In this document: one piece after another, positions 1-7,791 of the stretch
Layout: each line of letters starts with the position of its first letter
Numbering within the stretch: position 1 is the first letter of the stretch
IMG/VR virus record: IMGVR_UViG_3300012984_000041
Span: 1-20,040 of that record
Reading direction: 5' to 3' (one strand)
Length of the DNA stretch: 20,040 nt
Source: a virus
Program-made: the position numbers and the translations under genes
Notes under the pieces: generated by a model
Told to the model about the DNA's origin: nothing
Databases searched by the model: none
The model's input: the letters and a program-made list of their open reading frames with translations, nothing else

Positions 1-951
1 GCCATTACCGCCGAGATACATGGTCCCGCTGTTGGTGCTGTTGGTAGCCATAAAATTACCGGCGCGAAGAGTGCCGTCAGCATGGCGCAGTGCGACAGTG
101 CCAGCAGTGCCGTTTGCATCAGGAACAAAGCCACGTAGAAGATCAGCATTCAAGCCAGAACCAGAACCCATATTGCCTGCGGTCCAAATCCCATAGCCGT
201 TGACTGTTGGTATCGCGCCCGTGAAGCCGAAGTAATAGCCGGTTTCGGCAGTCAAATTGATTGCCCCCGGAGTATTTGAAGCGCCCATGTACCCGGAGCG
301 AGCACCTGCTGCGTTTCTGAATTCCACATACCCCGAAGCACTTGCACTACCCGGAATTAGCGAGACATAACCGATCCCACTACCCGGCGTACCTGCGTTC
401 ACACTCGCGAATGACGTGCTGTTCATCACCGCAGGCAGCAGGTTTTTATTCACCGTGCCAGTCGTCAGGTTGGAAGCGTCATTCGTGCCGAGTGCGGCGC
501 GCGCACCTGCGGCAGTCGTAGCGCCGGTACCGCCATCCTCGATAGGCAGCATGGTGATGGCACCAAAGGTATTCAGTGCATCGCACATCACCACGCGGGC
601 CGCACCGGCAGCGATGGTTGCCGCCGTACCGGATGCCGTCTTGACGGTGATCGCAAACCCGCCAGTGGTGGAGTTGCGAATGAAGTAAAGCTTCTGGACG
701 GTGGGGATGGTGACAGTACGGGAGGCCGTCAATGCGCCGGTAAATTCCAGCATCATGTTACGGCTTTGGTCGGTCGCCGCATCCAATGCCGTCAGGGTGA
801 CGTTGGCGTCAGCCATCGCAATAGACTGGAAACCAGCAATAGCCTGTTCGATCAGGGTAAAGTCATTATTGGCCTTGATACCCCATGTCGAACGGTTCTC
901 GCCAGTCGCCTGAAGCTCAAGACGAAGACGAGTGCTGAATGTACTTGGCAT
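1..951 (-). CDS. Tail fibre / receptor-binding protein, N-terminal 317 residues (partial)
   Basis: I translated this frame from the ATG at 951. It stays open through base 1, so the gene continues outside the window. The start has a clear AGGAG eight bases upstream and follows directly on the stop of the preceding gene. The N-terminus (MPSTFSTRLRLELQATGENR, then TWG) is the typical attachment end of podovirus tail fibres. A beta-rich region follows with TVTIP and FAITVKTASG segments, then the GGTGATTAAGARAALG collagen-like linker motif common in phage fibres, around residues 138-153. Downstream it is rich in Gly, Ala, Ser and Thr, as fibre shafts are. Role: binds the tail at its N-terminus and the host surface at the missing C-terminus. 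The family assignment is firm; receptor and specificity cannot be read here. Confidence 0.88.
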   Translation of the reverse strand, partial: MPSTFSTRLRLELQATGENRSTWGIKANNDFTLIEQAIAGFQSIAMADANVTLTALDAATDQSRNMMLEFTGALTASRTVTIPTVQKLYFIRNSTTGGFAITVKTASGTAATIAAGAARVVMCDALNTFGAITMLPIEDGGTGATTAAGARAALGTNDASNLTTGTVNKNLLPAVMNSTSFASVNAGTPGSGIGYVSLIPGSASASGYVEFRNAAGARSGYMGASNTPGAINLTAETGYYFGFTGAIPTVNGYGIWTAGNMGSGSGLNADLLRGFVPDANGTAGTVALRHADGTLRAGNFMATNSTNSGTMYLGGNG

Positions 952-1716
952 TTATTCCACTCCTGTGATGACAGGGTTCCAGTTGTTCTGACCGCGCGTC
1001 ACGCGCGTCCATGTGTTTTCGTTCGTATCGACTGGCGTCCAGTTGCTCGTGTCGCGTGGAACGGGTGTCCACGTGTTGTCGCCGGGATTGACGGGCGTCC
1101 AGTCGTTGACGCCGCCATCCTCTTTCTTCCAAGCCCTGACATAAACGAGGCCATCGAATGTCTGCATCTCCATGCCATCGACCATGACGGTGGAAGCGCC
1201 AGTGACTTCAGGATCACCGATGAGAAGATCGGCTTGCAGCCCGACAACAAAGATGCGCTGGGTCAGAAGGATGGTGACGGTGCCAACATCACCGAGTAGT
1301 TCTTCGCCGGTCTGGACGAGAACCTGATCGGTGATGAAATCCACGATACCGTCATCGGTAACCAGCATCTCACCAGTGATGGTGGGTGCCACACTGATCT
1401 TGACGGTGACCGAGTTGATCTGCGTTACGCCGACGAGACCGGTGACCGTGACATTGCTGTCAGCAATGACCGTAACGGTGCCGGTTGCGGTGGTCGCCAC
1501 TTCACCGACTGGCGAAACTCTCGCCTTGCCGATGACACTGACGGTTCCCATTGCAGTGGAAAGCTGATTGCCGGTGACCGCAACATTGGCCTTGGCAACC
1601 ACAGTGACGGTACCGGTCTCGGTGATGAGAGCGGTATCGTAATTATCGACACCCCAATCGCCGCCGCCCCAATCGGGCCAGCCCCAGCCCTCAAGGTAAA
1701 CGGCTACGTCTGCCAT
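952..1716 (-). CDS. Virion protein made of beta repeats (22-aa x6) and WTPV repeats (10-aa x5)
   Basis: 254 residues; ATG preceded by GGAG. The N-terminus is rich in Trp and Gly (residues 11-22). Residues 35-166 divide into six units of 22 residues with consensus GTVTVxxxxxVxVTG, suggesting stacked beta strands. Residues 206-254 divide into five 10-residue units starting WTPV or a variant (WTPV, WTPV, WTPV, WTRV, WNPV). The gene lies between a small virion protein and the tail fibre, so a structural role in tail, neck or capsid surface is likely. Similar 'VxVTG' repeat proteins occur in structural modules of podoviruses, without a settled function. Exposed Trp in the C-terminal repeats might bind carbohydrate, but that is a guess. 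Confidence is high for a gene and low for exact function. Confidence 0.82.
   Translation of the reverse strand: MADVAVYLEGWGWPDWGGGDWGVDNYDTALITETGTVTVVAKANVAVTGNQLSTAMGTVSVIGKARVSPVGEVATTATGTVTVIADSNVTVTGLVGVTQINSVTVKISVAPTITGEMLVTDDGIVDFITDQVLVQTGEELLGDVGTVTILLTQRIFVVGLQADLLIGDPEVTGASTVMVDGMEMQTFDGLVYVRAWKKEDGGVNDWTPVNPGDNTWTPVPRDTSNWTPVDTNENTWTRVTRGQNNWNPVITGVE
955..1101 (-). repeat. Five 10-residue WTPV repeats (30-bp unit)
   Basis: The C-terminus of the 952-1716 protein contains WTPVNPGDNT, WTPVPRDTSN, WTPVDTNENT, WTRVTRGQNN and the shortened WNPVITGVE. The period is exactly 30 bp, and on the + strand a recurring 'GGCGTCCAGT/GGTGTCCACG' type segment is visible. Copy number could vary between relatives. 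Confidence 0.85.
1219..1614 (-). repeat. Six 22-residue beta repeats within the 952-1716 gene
   Basis: Six units in register cover residues 35-166 of the encoded protein. Most begin G-[TI]-V-[TSD] and most carry V-x-[VP]-[TV]-G near the middle. The last three units are more divergent (one begins NSVTV, one GIVDF). The DNA has diverged more than the protein, so this is an old repeat kept by selection on structure, not a recent slippage product. Confidence 0.8.
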
Positions 1717-1728
1717 GCCTGTCTCCTG

Positions 1729-2157
1729 TTAGGAGATGCGGATGATCGCGTTGGAGCTATCCGGCGTCGGGAAGATGATCGCGAAGTCACCAGCGGTCGA
1801 TGTCTTGTCCGAACCGAAGTCCAGAACCAGCACGGCCTTGTCTGCCTTGGACGAATTGTAGATCAGGGCACCACGGGCGGTGATCGAAGCCGTCGTCCAT
1901 GTCACATCGTTAAAGTCACAGATGGCAACGCTACCGGACAGGACCGGCGTGACAGAGGTCAAGGTCATGCCACCAGCGGTATAACCGGCACCGACAACTT
2001 CACTCGTCGCGCTGTAGGCCGTGGTCGATGCGCCCAGCGTGGCCGCTGACGTGTAGAGCGCAATCTTGAACGTGTCGCCCGTCGATGCCGTGAAGTTGTG
2101 GGTCCCGACCAGCAGTTCCTGTTTGAAGCTCGACGCCAGAGCTTGGGTGATCGCCAT
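1729..2157 (-). CDS. Conserved small phage virion protein
   Basis: 142 residues; ATG preceded by GGAG nine bases upstream. It begins MAITQALASSFKQELLVGTH, then a Thr/Ser/Ala-rich beta-type sequence (FKIALYTSAATLGASTTAYS) and ends FAIIFPTPDSSNAIIRIS. This N-terminal pattern recurs in small proteins of head-tail modules in podoviruses and siphoviruses and in their relatives in alphaproteobacteria. No enzymatic motif is seen. It lies between the adaptor and the repeat protein, so a structural or fibre-associated role is probable. I recognise the family type but not a proven function. Confidence 0.8.
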   Translation of the reverse strand: MAITQALASSFKQELLVGTHNFTASTGDTFKIALYTSAATLGASTTAYSATSEVVGAGYTAGGMTLTSVTPVLSGSVAICDFNDVTWTTASITARGALIYNSSKADKAVLVLDFGSDKTSTAGDFAIIFPTPDSSNAIIRIS

Positions 2158-2211
2158 GTGTATTGTCTCCGTTATTGGTCACGACCATGACTGAACCGAT
2201 CACCACCGTCG

Positions 2212-2850
2212 TCATACCGACATCCTCTTGTCAGAACGGCGATAGCTATCCTTGCGGTTGCGGCCTTCAGCGATGATCTTCAGTGTGGCGATGGCTTGGG
2301 TATATTGCTCTTGGTACTGCTTCATCACATCCTGATCGCCCTTCAGGTAGATGTAGCCCTGCACGACGGTGCCAAACAGAATGGCGCTTTCACCGTTGAC
2401 AGATAGCCATGTTTCGTCGCTGTCATCTCCGGCTGAAAGGCTGGCCGGTTCATAGAAATAGTTCATCTCGACTTGGTAATCGATGTCAGGTGTCGGCCCC
2501 AGAACCAGCGTCTTTTCATCGAAGAAAGCATAGAAGCGCGGCACACCACGGAAGGTGATGCTCGGATAGGCTTCCTTGATGAAGGAGTGATCCTTCGATG
2601 TCAGGTACTGAACCTCGTCACCGACCAGTACCGACAGGGAATACGCCGACAGGAAGTCATCCGGCAGCCCAAGGAAAGGACTGTCAGGCACCACATTCGA
2701 CGTTGCCGTTTCCATCAGGTCCTGTAGCTGCACCTGACGGTAGATATCGTCCTCGCACAACCGGACAAATTGTCCGATGTTGTCGTTAAAGGTCGTCTCA
2801 TCTACTTCCAGATACTGCTTTACCAGTGTCTTCAGTTCACCGTAATTCAC
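2212..2850 (-). CDS. SU10-type phage adaptor (head-tail connector)
   Basis: 212 residues. The start is GTG at 2850, overlapping the TGA of the upstream zinc-ribbon gene as GTGA, so translation is probably coupled. The N-terminus MNYGELKTLVKQYLEVDETT followed by FNDNIGQFVRLCEDDIYRQV is characteristic of the adaptor family described for podovirus SU10. A 'LPDDFLSAYSLSV' segment and 'IKEAYPSITFRGVPRFYA' follow, and the family's long C-terminal helix (about residues 165-200) is present. Such proteins form the dodecameric ring below the portal. This is the best single marker that the virion has podovirus build. Length is normal for the family. Confidence 0.85.
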   Translation of the reverse strand: MNYGELKTLVKQYLEVDETTFNDNIGQFVRLCEDDIYRQVQLQDLMETATSNVVPDSPFLGLPDDFLSAYSLSVLVGDEVQYLTSKDHSFIKEAYPSITFRGVPRFYAFFDEKTLVLGPTPDIDYQVEMNYFYEPASLSAGDDSDETWLSVNGESAILFGTVVQGYIYLKGDQDVMKQYQEQYTQAIATLKIIAEGRNRKDSYRRSDKRMSV

Positions 2851-3161
2851 GTGACCTCCACTCTAACGCGACCTGTCTCGGTGAAGGCCGTGCTTGTCAG
2901 GGGTGTGCCGACCGGGTCGAATGCGAACATGGCGCGTTCTTCCTTCAGCTCGGGGATGTCGCTTCTCATATCCGGCACAGACTGTTTGTCGTCGGTGCGG
3001 ACATTGCGCGTATCAAGTTGTGGGTGGGAAGGATCGAGGCAGGATCGGCAAACGCGAGAGCCCGTATTACGCCCAAGGAGGTATTCGAACCTCAAGTCCT
3101 TGAGCTTGTATCTTAGACCGCATCTATCGCAGATGCCCGGGACAGGCTTCATGTAAGCCAT
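2847..3161 (-). CDS. Zinc-ribbon (paired CxxC) phage protein
   Basis: 104 residues; ATG with an excellent AAGGAG seven bases upstream. Two CxxC pairs are visible, CDRCG at residues 11-15 and CRSCLD near residue 38, spaced as in a zinc ribbon. The remainder is polar and less structured. The stop overlaps the GTG of the adaptor gene. Similar small CxxC proteins are common beside neck genes in phages of alphaproteobacteria, but I know of no proven function. It may be a small structural or assembly protein. Confidence 0.8.
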   Translation of the reverse strand: MAYMKPVPGICDRCGLRYKLKDLRFEYLLGRNTGSRVCRSCLDPSHPQLDTRNVRTDDKQSVPDMRSDIPELKEERAMFAFDPVGTPLTSTAFTETGRVRVEVT

Positions 3162-3170
3162 GATCGCTCC

Positions 3171-3851
3171 TTAATAACGAGAGCGAGAGAAGTCCGGTAC
3201 AAGGCGGAAGGGAGCCTTTTCCCGGTCCTCTTCCGCAGCCAACTGGAATTGACGGTCATATTCCGTCTTGAGCAGCACCACGCGGTCACCAGCTGCCGGG
3301 TTCTTCAGGGCCAGATAAAAGGCCAGACCGGAGGTCAGGGCAGGCAGGAAGCGTGGCGGGATATCCATGGTGTTGCCATAGGAACCCACATCCTGAATGG
3401 AGCGGATATTGTAATAACCGAACTCACCAGCCACAGCAGTGACAGGCCAAATCTCCACTTCGACAGGATGGGTCCGGTGAACCCAATACTGCGTCGGAAG
3501 ACCGGGCTGGTTCTTGTTGGCGGTCTGAGCCCAATCGACAACATCAATCCGGGTCATCACCCGGTCATTCTGGTTGAGACCGGTACCCTGACGCCAGAAG
3601 GCGTCAAGGATATCGATCACATCATTCGGGAGCGTAATCTTGTCAACGCCGACATCAACAGGGACAATGCTTTCCCTGATCGTCCAGAAGTTGATCCCCT
3701 TGTTTCCCCATTCCCGCATCAACAGGTTCAGGGAGCGACGGGCCGTACGCATGTCATAGCCCGAGCGCATTTCTGTCCCGACCATCTCCCATGCTTCTTC
3801 AATGATATCGGTGATATCAAGTTCGAATGAGGTCGTGCCGGAAGTCGCCAT
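3171..3851 (-). CDS. Putative neck / head-tail joining protein
   Basis: 226 residues. The start overlaps the stop of the preceding gene by one base (TGATG), and the Shine-Dalgarno is weak, so translational coupling is likely. The N-terminus after MATSGTTSFELDITDIIEEA continues WEMVGTEMRSGYDMRTARRS, a helix pattern recurrent in podovirus proteins next to portal and adaptor genes. 'LPNDVIDILDAFWR' and a C-terminal helical part (LALKNPAAGDRVVLLKTEYD) follow. The layout resembles tail tubular / adaptor-like proteins. Together with the 2212-2850 gene it probably forms the neck or tail tube. The exact ring cannot be assigned from sequence alone. Confidence 0.78.
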   Translation of the reverse strand: MATSGTTSFELDITDIIEEAWEMVGTEMRSGYDMRTARRSLNLLMREWGNKGINFWTIRESIVPVDVGVDKITLPNDVIDILDAFWRQGTGLNQNDRVMTRIDVVDWAQTANKNQPGLPTQYWVHRTHPVEVEIWPVTAVAGEFGYYNIRSIQDVGSYGNTMDIPPRFLPALTSGLAFYLALKNPAAGDRVVLLKTEYDRQFQLAAEEDREKAPFRLVPDFSRSRY

Positions 3852-4096
3852 CAGTACAGCAATACCATGAAAGTTGCAGTGGAACCGGCAAGAACTTTCT
3901 TCGGGCTGATCGGCAAGAACGTTCCAACCGGAACAGCCGTGAAAACAGTTGTTACGCCATCGCGATCAACGACAGAAACGTTACCGGCACCACCGACATA
4001 AAGGCCAAGGGCACCAGCAGGGACATCACTCGTACCCGGCGTTACCGCGAGGAATTTCTCCGCAAGACCCGATAGGCCGTGACGTGAAAGCGCCAT
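3851..4096 (-). CDS. Small conserved virion-module protein
   Basis: 81 residues; ATG preceded by GGGAG. The sequence is short, beta-rich and apolar (GALGLYVGGAGNVSVVDRDG, then VTTVFTAVPVGTFLPISPKK), and has no catalytic motif. It resembles tiny spike- or decoration-type proteins found near capsid and neck genes in many phages, where 'GNVTVV..DG..VTF..V..G..LP..V..V' is a recurrent pattern. It overlaps the next gene by one base. Function is inferred from context only. Confidence 0.75.
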   Translation of the reverse strand: MALSRHGLSGLAEKFLAVTPGTSDVPAGALGLYVGGAGNVSVVDRDGVTTVFTAVPVGTFLPISPKKVLAGSTATFMVLLY

Positions 4097-4107
4097 TGAA
4101 CTCTCCC

Positions 4108-4380
4108 TTAATCGAGCGAGCCGATGAGCGCGTTCAGCTTTGCTGCCAGAGTGGCAACATCGTTTTTGACAGCGGTGATGGCTGCATTGGTAGACGCGAG
4201 GGAAGCGGCAGTCGTGTCAGTCGTGGCGGCAGTGGCTGCGGGAATAGCAGCAACGGTGTTGCCACCAGAGGTGCCGCCTGAGCTGTCAGTAAGGACAGTG
4301 ATCCCGGTGACTGCGCCCGAGATAGGGCCGACAAACCCACCCGGAGAGACCACCGGGCCGGTAAAATGTGTAGCTGCCAT
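4108..4380 (-). CDS. Small head/fibre-type protein (MAATHFTGPV family)
   Basis: 90 residues from the ATG at 4380; an in-frame ATG at 4386 is also possible, but AAAGG is better spaced for 4380. It begins MAATHFTGPVVSPGGFVGPI, an N-terminal signature common to small phage structural proteins encoded just downstream of the capsid gene. A Thr/Ala-rich linker follows, with a final predicted helix (AAITAVKNDVATLAAKLNAL, about residues 66-86) that could form a coiled coil. Head fibre or capsid decoration is a reasonable inference. Confidence 0.75.
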   Translation of the reverse strand: MAATHFTGPVVSPGGFVGPISGAVTGITVLTDSSGGTSGGNTVAAIPAATAATTDTTAASLASTNAAITAVKNDVATLAAKLNALIGSLD

Positions 4381-4432
4381 GATCATTCACCTTTCAGGAT
4401 TTTACCGCGCGTGACGGCGATCAGTGGAAAAG

Positions 4433-4456
4433 AAAAAAGGGCCGGTTTCCCGGCCC
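4433..4456 (-). terminator. Intrinsic terminator after the capsid/endonuclease genes
   Basis: On the minus strand a perfect 7-bp stem GGGCCGG / CCGGCCC with a GAAA loop is followed by TTTTTTCTTTT. It begins two bases after the stop of the 4458-4808 gene. This is a textbook rho-independent terminator. The neck/tail genes beyond it have no obvious promoter of their own, so read-through or antitermination may supply them. Confidence 0.9.
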
Positions 4457-4457
4457 C

Positions 4458-4808
4458 TTACGTTTCGAGATAAGCGATAGCTTTCTCAAATAGAGCCTTA
4501 CTATGTCGCAAGCCTCCGATTGCTCGATTGCATTGCATACAAAGCAGTCCACGAATACGGTTTGTGCCGTGACAATGATCGACAGCCAGAGCGAGAGTTC
4601 TACCTCGGATAGCTGCGGTCTCTGGCAATTCACAGATTGCGCAAACGTAATTTTGCTTCTCAAGCAAGGCGATGTATTCCGCCTCGTCCATTCCGTAATG
4701 CCTCCGGAGATCAATTTTTTTCATGATCTCCGGATTTAGTTTCCGGTATTCCCGCATGTAAGCAGCCCATTCTTCTGGGTGCGTTTTCCTACGAGAATTA
4801 ATAGACAT
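4458..4808 (-). CDS. Endonuclease VII-type HNH endonuclease
   Basis: 116 residues from the ATG at 4808, which overlaps the capsid stop as TGATG; a TTG one codon upstream is less likely. 'LRRHYGMDEAEYIALLEKQN' at residues 34-53 is the recognisable lead-in of the recombination endonuclease VII family. It is followed by CAIC (56-59), the DHCH active-site motif (77-80), RIRGLLC and CMQCN (residues 85-94), giving the two CxxC zinc pairs and the metal-binding His/Asn. The family includes T4 gp49 (junction resolvase) and many free-standing homing-type nucleases. Placement between the major capsid gene and its small partner, where no nuclease is needed for assembly, favours a mobile homing gene; a resolvase role in packaging remains possible. 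Confidence 0.88.
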   Translation of the reverse strand: MSINSRRKTHPEEWAAYMREYRKLNPEIMKKIDLRRHYGMDEAEYIALLEKQNYVCAICELPETAAIRGRTLALAVDHCHGTNRIRGLLCMQCNRAIGGLRHSKALFEKAIAYLET

Positions 4809-5716
4809 CAAGCGCCAGCAGAGCCGTAAATGCCGAGCGGATCGGACCAGCCAAACGAGTAGCGTTCGCGCGCCTTGTAGCGGGCGTTGCCGGTCTCGAA
4901 GTCAGTGTCCATACCCGTCTTCAGCGGTGCGCGCTGGAACATCTTCAGGCCGTTCGGAACGTCGGTCGTCAGGAACCATGCGTCGGTATCGGTCAGGTAG
5001 TGGTTGATCCGGTACCCCTGCGGGATTGCGCCATTGTTCTTCAGGGCGTTGATGTCGTTGTCAGCCGTCGATACGCGCTGCGCTGTTTCCAGAATGCGGG
5101 TAGCTTCGAACTGAAGGGACGGCGGGATGATCAGCTTGACCGGGCGAGCCGCGATCAGAAGACCACGTTCATCCGTCCATGCTGCAATATCGATAACCGC
5201 ATTTTCAAGTGCGGTCTCGTTGAGGTCAGACGCCACAGTCGGGATGTTGCGGTTGGTGCCGCCGCCGACGAGAGGGTGGGCGTTGCTGAACAGTGCGACA
5301 CCGTCACCACCGGTAAAGGAACCGGAGAAGCCGTTGTTGAGCACCGATGCAGCCTTGACCTGCTTGGTATAGGCCATACCGCGAGCGAGAGCCTTGGTAT
5401 AACGAGCCGACAGCTGATCGTAGAGATTGTCTTCGATTGCTTCTTCGGTGATCGCAAAGCCCATCGCAATCGTCTCGTGGACGTAGCGGGCGGTCCATGC
5501 TTCCTGCGCCGTGTCATAGCTGATGGCCTGACCTTCGAGCTTTACAGGAGCAGCACCGAAACCGGAGAGCTTCTGTTCTTCTTCGAAGGAGCGGTCCGAC
5601 GTTTCCGTGGTGAAGATTTCACCGTGTTCTTCGTCGTAACGCTTGTATTCAAGCCCGAACAACTTGTTCAGACCCGGCAGAAGCTCTTTAAAGAGTTGCG
5701 CGCGTGAAATAGGCAT
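4808..5716 (-). CDS. Major capsid protein (HK97-fold)
   Basis: 302 residues; ATG with AAGGAG seven bases upstream, the strongest ribosome site in the region, fitting high expression. The sequence shows the pattern of Mu gpT-like / HK97-fold capsid proteins. It has an N-terminal arm starting MPISRAQLFKELLPGLNKLF, an extended loop with 'YKRYDEEHGEIFTTETSDRS', a long helix with 'ARYTKALARGMAYTKQVKAA', a 'LFSNAHPLVGGGTNRN' segment (about residues 141-156), 'LIIPPSLQFEATRILETAQR', and a C-terminal 'ARERYSFGWSDPLGIYGSAG'. It follows the GroES-like, scaffold and head genes, the normal order in such phages. No protease gene or cleavage site is evident. Confidence 0.9.
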   Translation of the reverse strand: MPISRAQLFKELLPGLNKLFGLEYKRYDEEHGEIFTTETSDRSFEEEQKLSGFGAAPVKLEGQAISYDTAQEAWTARYVHETIAMGFAITEEAIEDNLYDQLSARYTKALARGMAYTKQVKAASVLNNGFSGSFTGGDGVALFSNAHPLVGGGTNRNIPTVASDLNETALENAVIDIAAWTDERGLLIAARPVKLIIPPSLQFEATRILETAQRVSTADNDINALKNNGAIPQGYRINHYLTDTDAWFLTTDVPNGLKMFQRAPLKTGMDTDFETGNARYKARERYSFGWSDPLGIYGSAGA

Positions 5717-5727
5717 CGTTCAACTCC

Positions 5728-6312
5728 TTACGCAGGTGCGTTGCCAGTGGCGGTGCGGTTGAAGTGAGTGTTCACACGAACAATGCAGTCCGTATAAGCA
5801 TCACCCGGCGTGCTGAAACCCGGAATGCGGATCAGGTCCATGATGCGCAGCGGCAGGGTAGCCGTCAGTGCAATGGAGCCAGCATTCAGGGAAACACCCG
5901 AGATACCCAGCGTCACGTTACCCGTACCCTGAACGAGAGCGGCGTTGGTGCCGACCGAGTTCTGGGAGAGAGTGCCGTTTGCCTGTATCTGGAACAGAGC
6001 GTCAGGGTCTTCGCAGACATAGGCCATGGCATCGGGAGCGACCGTGCCGGAAAGCCATTGCTGCTTCTGAACCCAATACTTCATGTTCGGGTCGGTGTAG
6101 GAAACGCCCATAAAGACGCCAATCGGGAGCGCGGCAGTGGTGCCGGTCTCCTTCTGGATGGTACCGCCGATGGCCAGCTTCACGAGGTCGCCCGTCTTCA
6201 GATCGGCTGCATAGCCGGAAGCAATCGGGTATTGCGTGAAAGCATGGCTCTGGTTGGTATCACCAAGGCGCTTAACAAGGCGGAGGCCATATGGCGTTGC
6301 AGTAGTAGCCAT
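5728..6312 (-). CDS. Putative capsid decoration / head protein
   Basis: 194 residues; ATG with GGAG seven bases upstream. The sequence begins MATTATPYGLRLVKRLGDTN, has a beta-rich middle (YAADLKTGDLVKLAIGGTIQ, then LPIGVFMGVSYTDP) and a Gly/Asn/Thr-rich second half (GNVTLGISGVSLNAGSIALT). It lies immediately before the major capsid gene with an 11-bp gap. This position and composition match putative head-decoration or minor-capsid proteins of related podoviruses. No enzymatic motif is present. Its stoichiometry and exact place on the capsid cannot be read from sequence. Confidence 0.8.
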   Translation of the reverse strand: MATTATPYGLRLVKRLGDTNQSHAFTQYPIASGYAADLKTGDLVKLAIGGTIQKETGTTAALPIGVFMGVSYTDPNMKYWVQKQQWLSGTVAPDAMAYVCEDPDALFQIQANGTLSQNSVGTNAALVQGTGNVTLGISGVSLNAGSIALTATLPLRIMDLIRIPGFSTPGDAYTDCIVRVNTHFNRTATGNAPA

Positions 6313-6344
6313 TTCTGTTCTCCAAAAGAGGTTTCAAATAGGTG

Positions 6345-6800
6345 CTATTCTTCCGAAGCACCCTTGCCAAAGGTGGTGCGTGACCGGCGCTCGGGCTTCA
6401 ACATCGGCATCCGAGGATCGCTTTCACGAAGGTAATTGTTGTCAACAGATGTCATCTGCTGCTGGGCACGGTCAGCGTAGTACTCGTTGCGAGCCTTCAC
6501 ATTTTCCGTGGAGTTCTTGCAGAGCAACAATCCGCCGACTTCTACACCAGCTTCGAACTGAGAGTTACGGTCAGACACAATCTGCAATTCAGGGTGGTCT
6601 TTCGCATTGACAGGGACCCAGCCTTCACGGAACCGGGCCGAAACATTCTTGTTATCGGACTGGCCACGGGACCCGACACGCACCCAACGGAAGGAAACAC
6701 CTTCCTGCGGATCGGGAGAGGGAAGCAAAGACGGCGGGGTCCAAGAGGTCTTCCGTGCCTTGGCCGAACGGGTTTCGGTTTCGCGCGTAGAATTAGCCAT
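6345..6800 (-). CDS. Conserved virion-module protein, unknown function
   Basis: 151 residues. The ATG at 6800 overlaps the end of the scaffold gene by eight bases. The N-terminus is basic and polar; the core has 'VSFRWVRVGSRGQSDNKNVS' and 'RFREGWVPVNAKDHPEL', then 'GVEVGGLLLCKNSTENVKAR' and a helical tail 'NEYYADRAQQQMTSVDNNYL'. Proteins of this type are recurrent between scaffold and capsid genes in podoviruses that also carry a GroES-like gene, but I know of no described function. An assembly factor or minor head component is a fair guess. The stop is followed by a 32-bp gap to the next gene. Confidence 0.8.
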   Translation of the reverse strand: MANSTRETETRSAKARKTSWTPPSLLPSPDPQEGVSFRWVRVGSRGQSDNKNVSARFREGWVPVNAKDHPELQIVSDRNSQFEAGVEVGGLLLCKNSTENVKARNEYYADRAQQQMTSVDNNYLRESDPRMPMLKPERRSRTTFGKGASEE

Positions 6801-7791
6801 GGGTCCATTCCTTCTTGCCGCTCTCGGCGGTCAACTGTTCTGCATATTGCTCAAGCGTCAGACCAAGACGCCGAGCGAGGTGCGCTTGACTTTGTGTCAG
6901 CGTTACTTTTCGCGTTGCTTTCGACTGTGAACGCACAGCCCCGGCTACAACGGTTTCCGTCCGACGTGGCGTGGTGGTCTGCTGGAAACGCTCTGGGAAG
7001 CGCTTGTGCATTTCACCATCGATACGACGGTAGTATTCATCCCCATCGGAGGGGAGAATGCCTTCGCGGTTGACCAGCTGTTGATGAACCCCCAGCGCAA
7101 AGGCTGTCATGGCTTCATCGCGGCCAAACCACTTGTTCTTGCCCTGCCATTCGACGGCAGCTGCTTCAGGCTCTGCCTGCTGCTGCGGCGCTGGCTGGGT
7201 GAAACGACCGAACTCCCGCTCATCCATCCGCTGCAATGGCTGCGGGCGATGGGTCGAAAGCCTGTCCTTTTCAGCGACCAGCTTGGCGAGGTTTTCCTGT
7301 GCGGCGATTTCGCCGTTGATATCCCCCGCATCGCGCGCTTCACGAAGCTGCATCTTTGCGGCGTTGATCTGACCGGCAAGACGGCCTTGGCTCTCAGTCA
7401 TGAGAACCTTTTCGCCGTTTTCGATCAGCCCCTTCAGGGCATTATTCTCAGCAAGGATACGCTTGGACAGCTCGGCCAATTCGGTCAGCTGACGTTCGCG
7501 GTCTTCCTTGGCGCGGCGTTCGGCGTGAACCTTGGCCGTTTCCTTGGCGATGCGATCCTTGACGCGCTTCGAATACGCGGCCTGTTCGTCATCACCCTCG
7601 TCAGTGGACTTTTCGTCCGCCGACCATTTGCCCCGGTCTGCCTCCGGAGTATCGTCAACGATAGAGACCTCGACCTGATCGTCGTCCGACTTGTCTTCCT
7701 TTTGGGAAGACTTGTCGTCACGAAAGACCGGGAGATCATCCTTGACTTCGAATTCATCGAATTCCTGATCCAGCATATTCTTGCCAGCCAT
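6793..7791 (-). CDS. Capsid scaffolding protein
   Basis: 332 residues. The start overlaps the GroES-like stop by one base (TGATG). The composition is typical for a scaffold. The first ~75 residues are strongly acidic (FDEFEVKDDLPVFRDDKSSQ and more Asp/Glu runs). Residues ~77-190 are a predicted long coiled coil rich in Ala, Glu, Lys and Arg (IAKETAKVHAERRAKEDRER). A Pro/Gln-rich linker (QPAPQQQAEPEAAAVEWQGK) follows, and the C-terminal part is basic, with a helix ending LEQYAEQLTAESGKKEWTHG. In the P22/T7 model a basic C-terminal helix contacts the capsid protein. Position two genes before the decoration/capsid pair supports the call. Identification rests on composition and order, as scaffolds share little sequence. 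Confidence 0.85.
   Translation of the reverse strand: MAGKNMLDQEFDEFEVKDDLPVFRDDKSSQKEDKSDDDQVEVSIVDDTPEADRGKWSADEKSTDEGDDEQAAYSKRVKDRIAKETAKVHAERRAKEDRERQLTELAELSKRILAENNALKGLIENGEKVLMTESQGRLAGQINAAKMQLREARDAGDINGEIAAQENLAKLVAEKDRLSTHRPQPLQRMDEREFGRFTQPAPQQQAEPEAAAVEWQGKNKWFGRDEAMTAFALGVHQQLVNREGILPSDGDEYYRRIDGEMHKRFPERFQQTTTPRRTETVVAGAVRSQSKATRKVTLTQSQAHLARRLGLTLEQYAEQLTAESGKKEWTHG

Noticed and set aside
2000-2215. Minus-strand ORF upstream of the 1729-2157 gene
   Set aside because: Runs out of frame through a secure gene and has a low-complexity His/Gly-rich sequence.
5000-5707. 235-codon + strand frame opposite the capsid gene
   Set aside because: Antisense to the major capsid protein, no recognisable domain.
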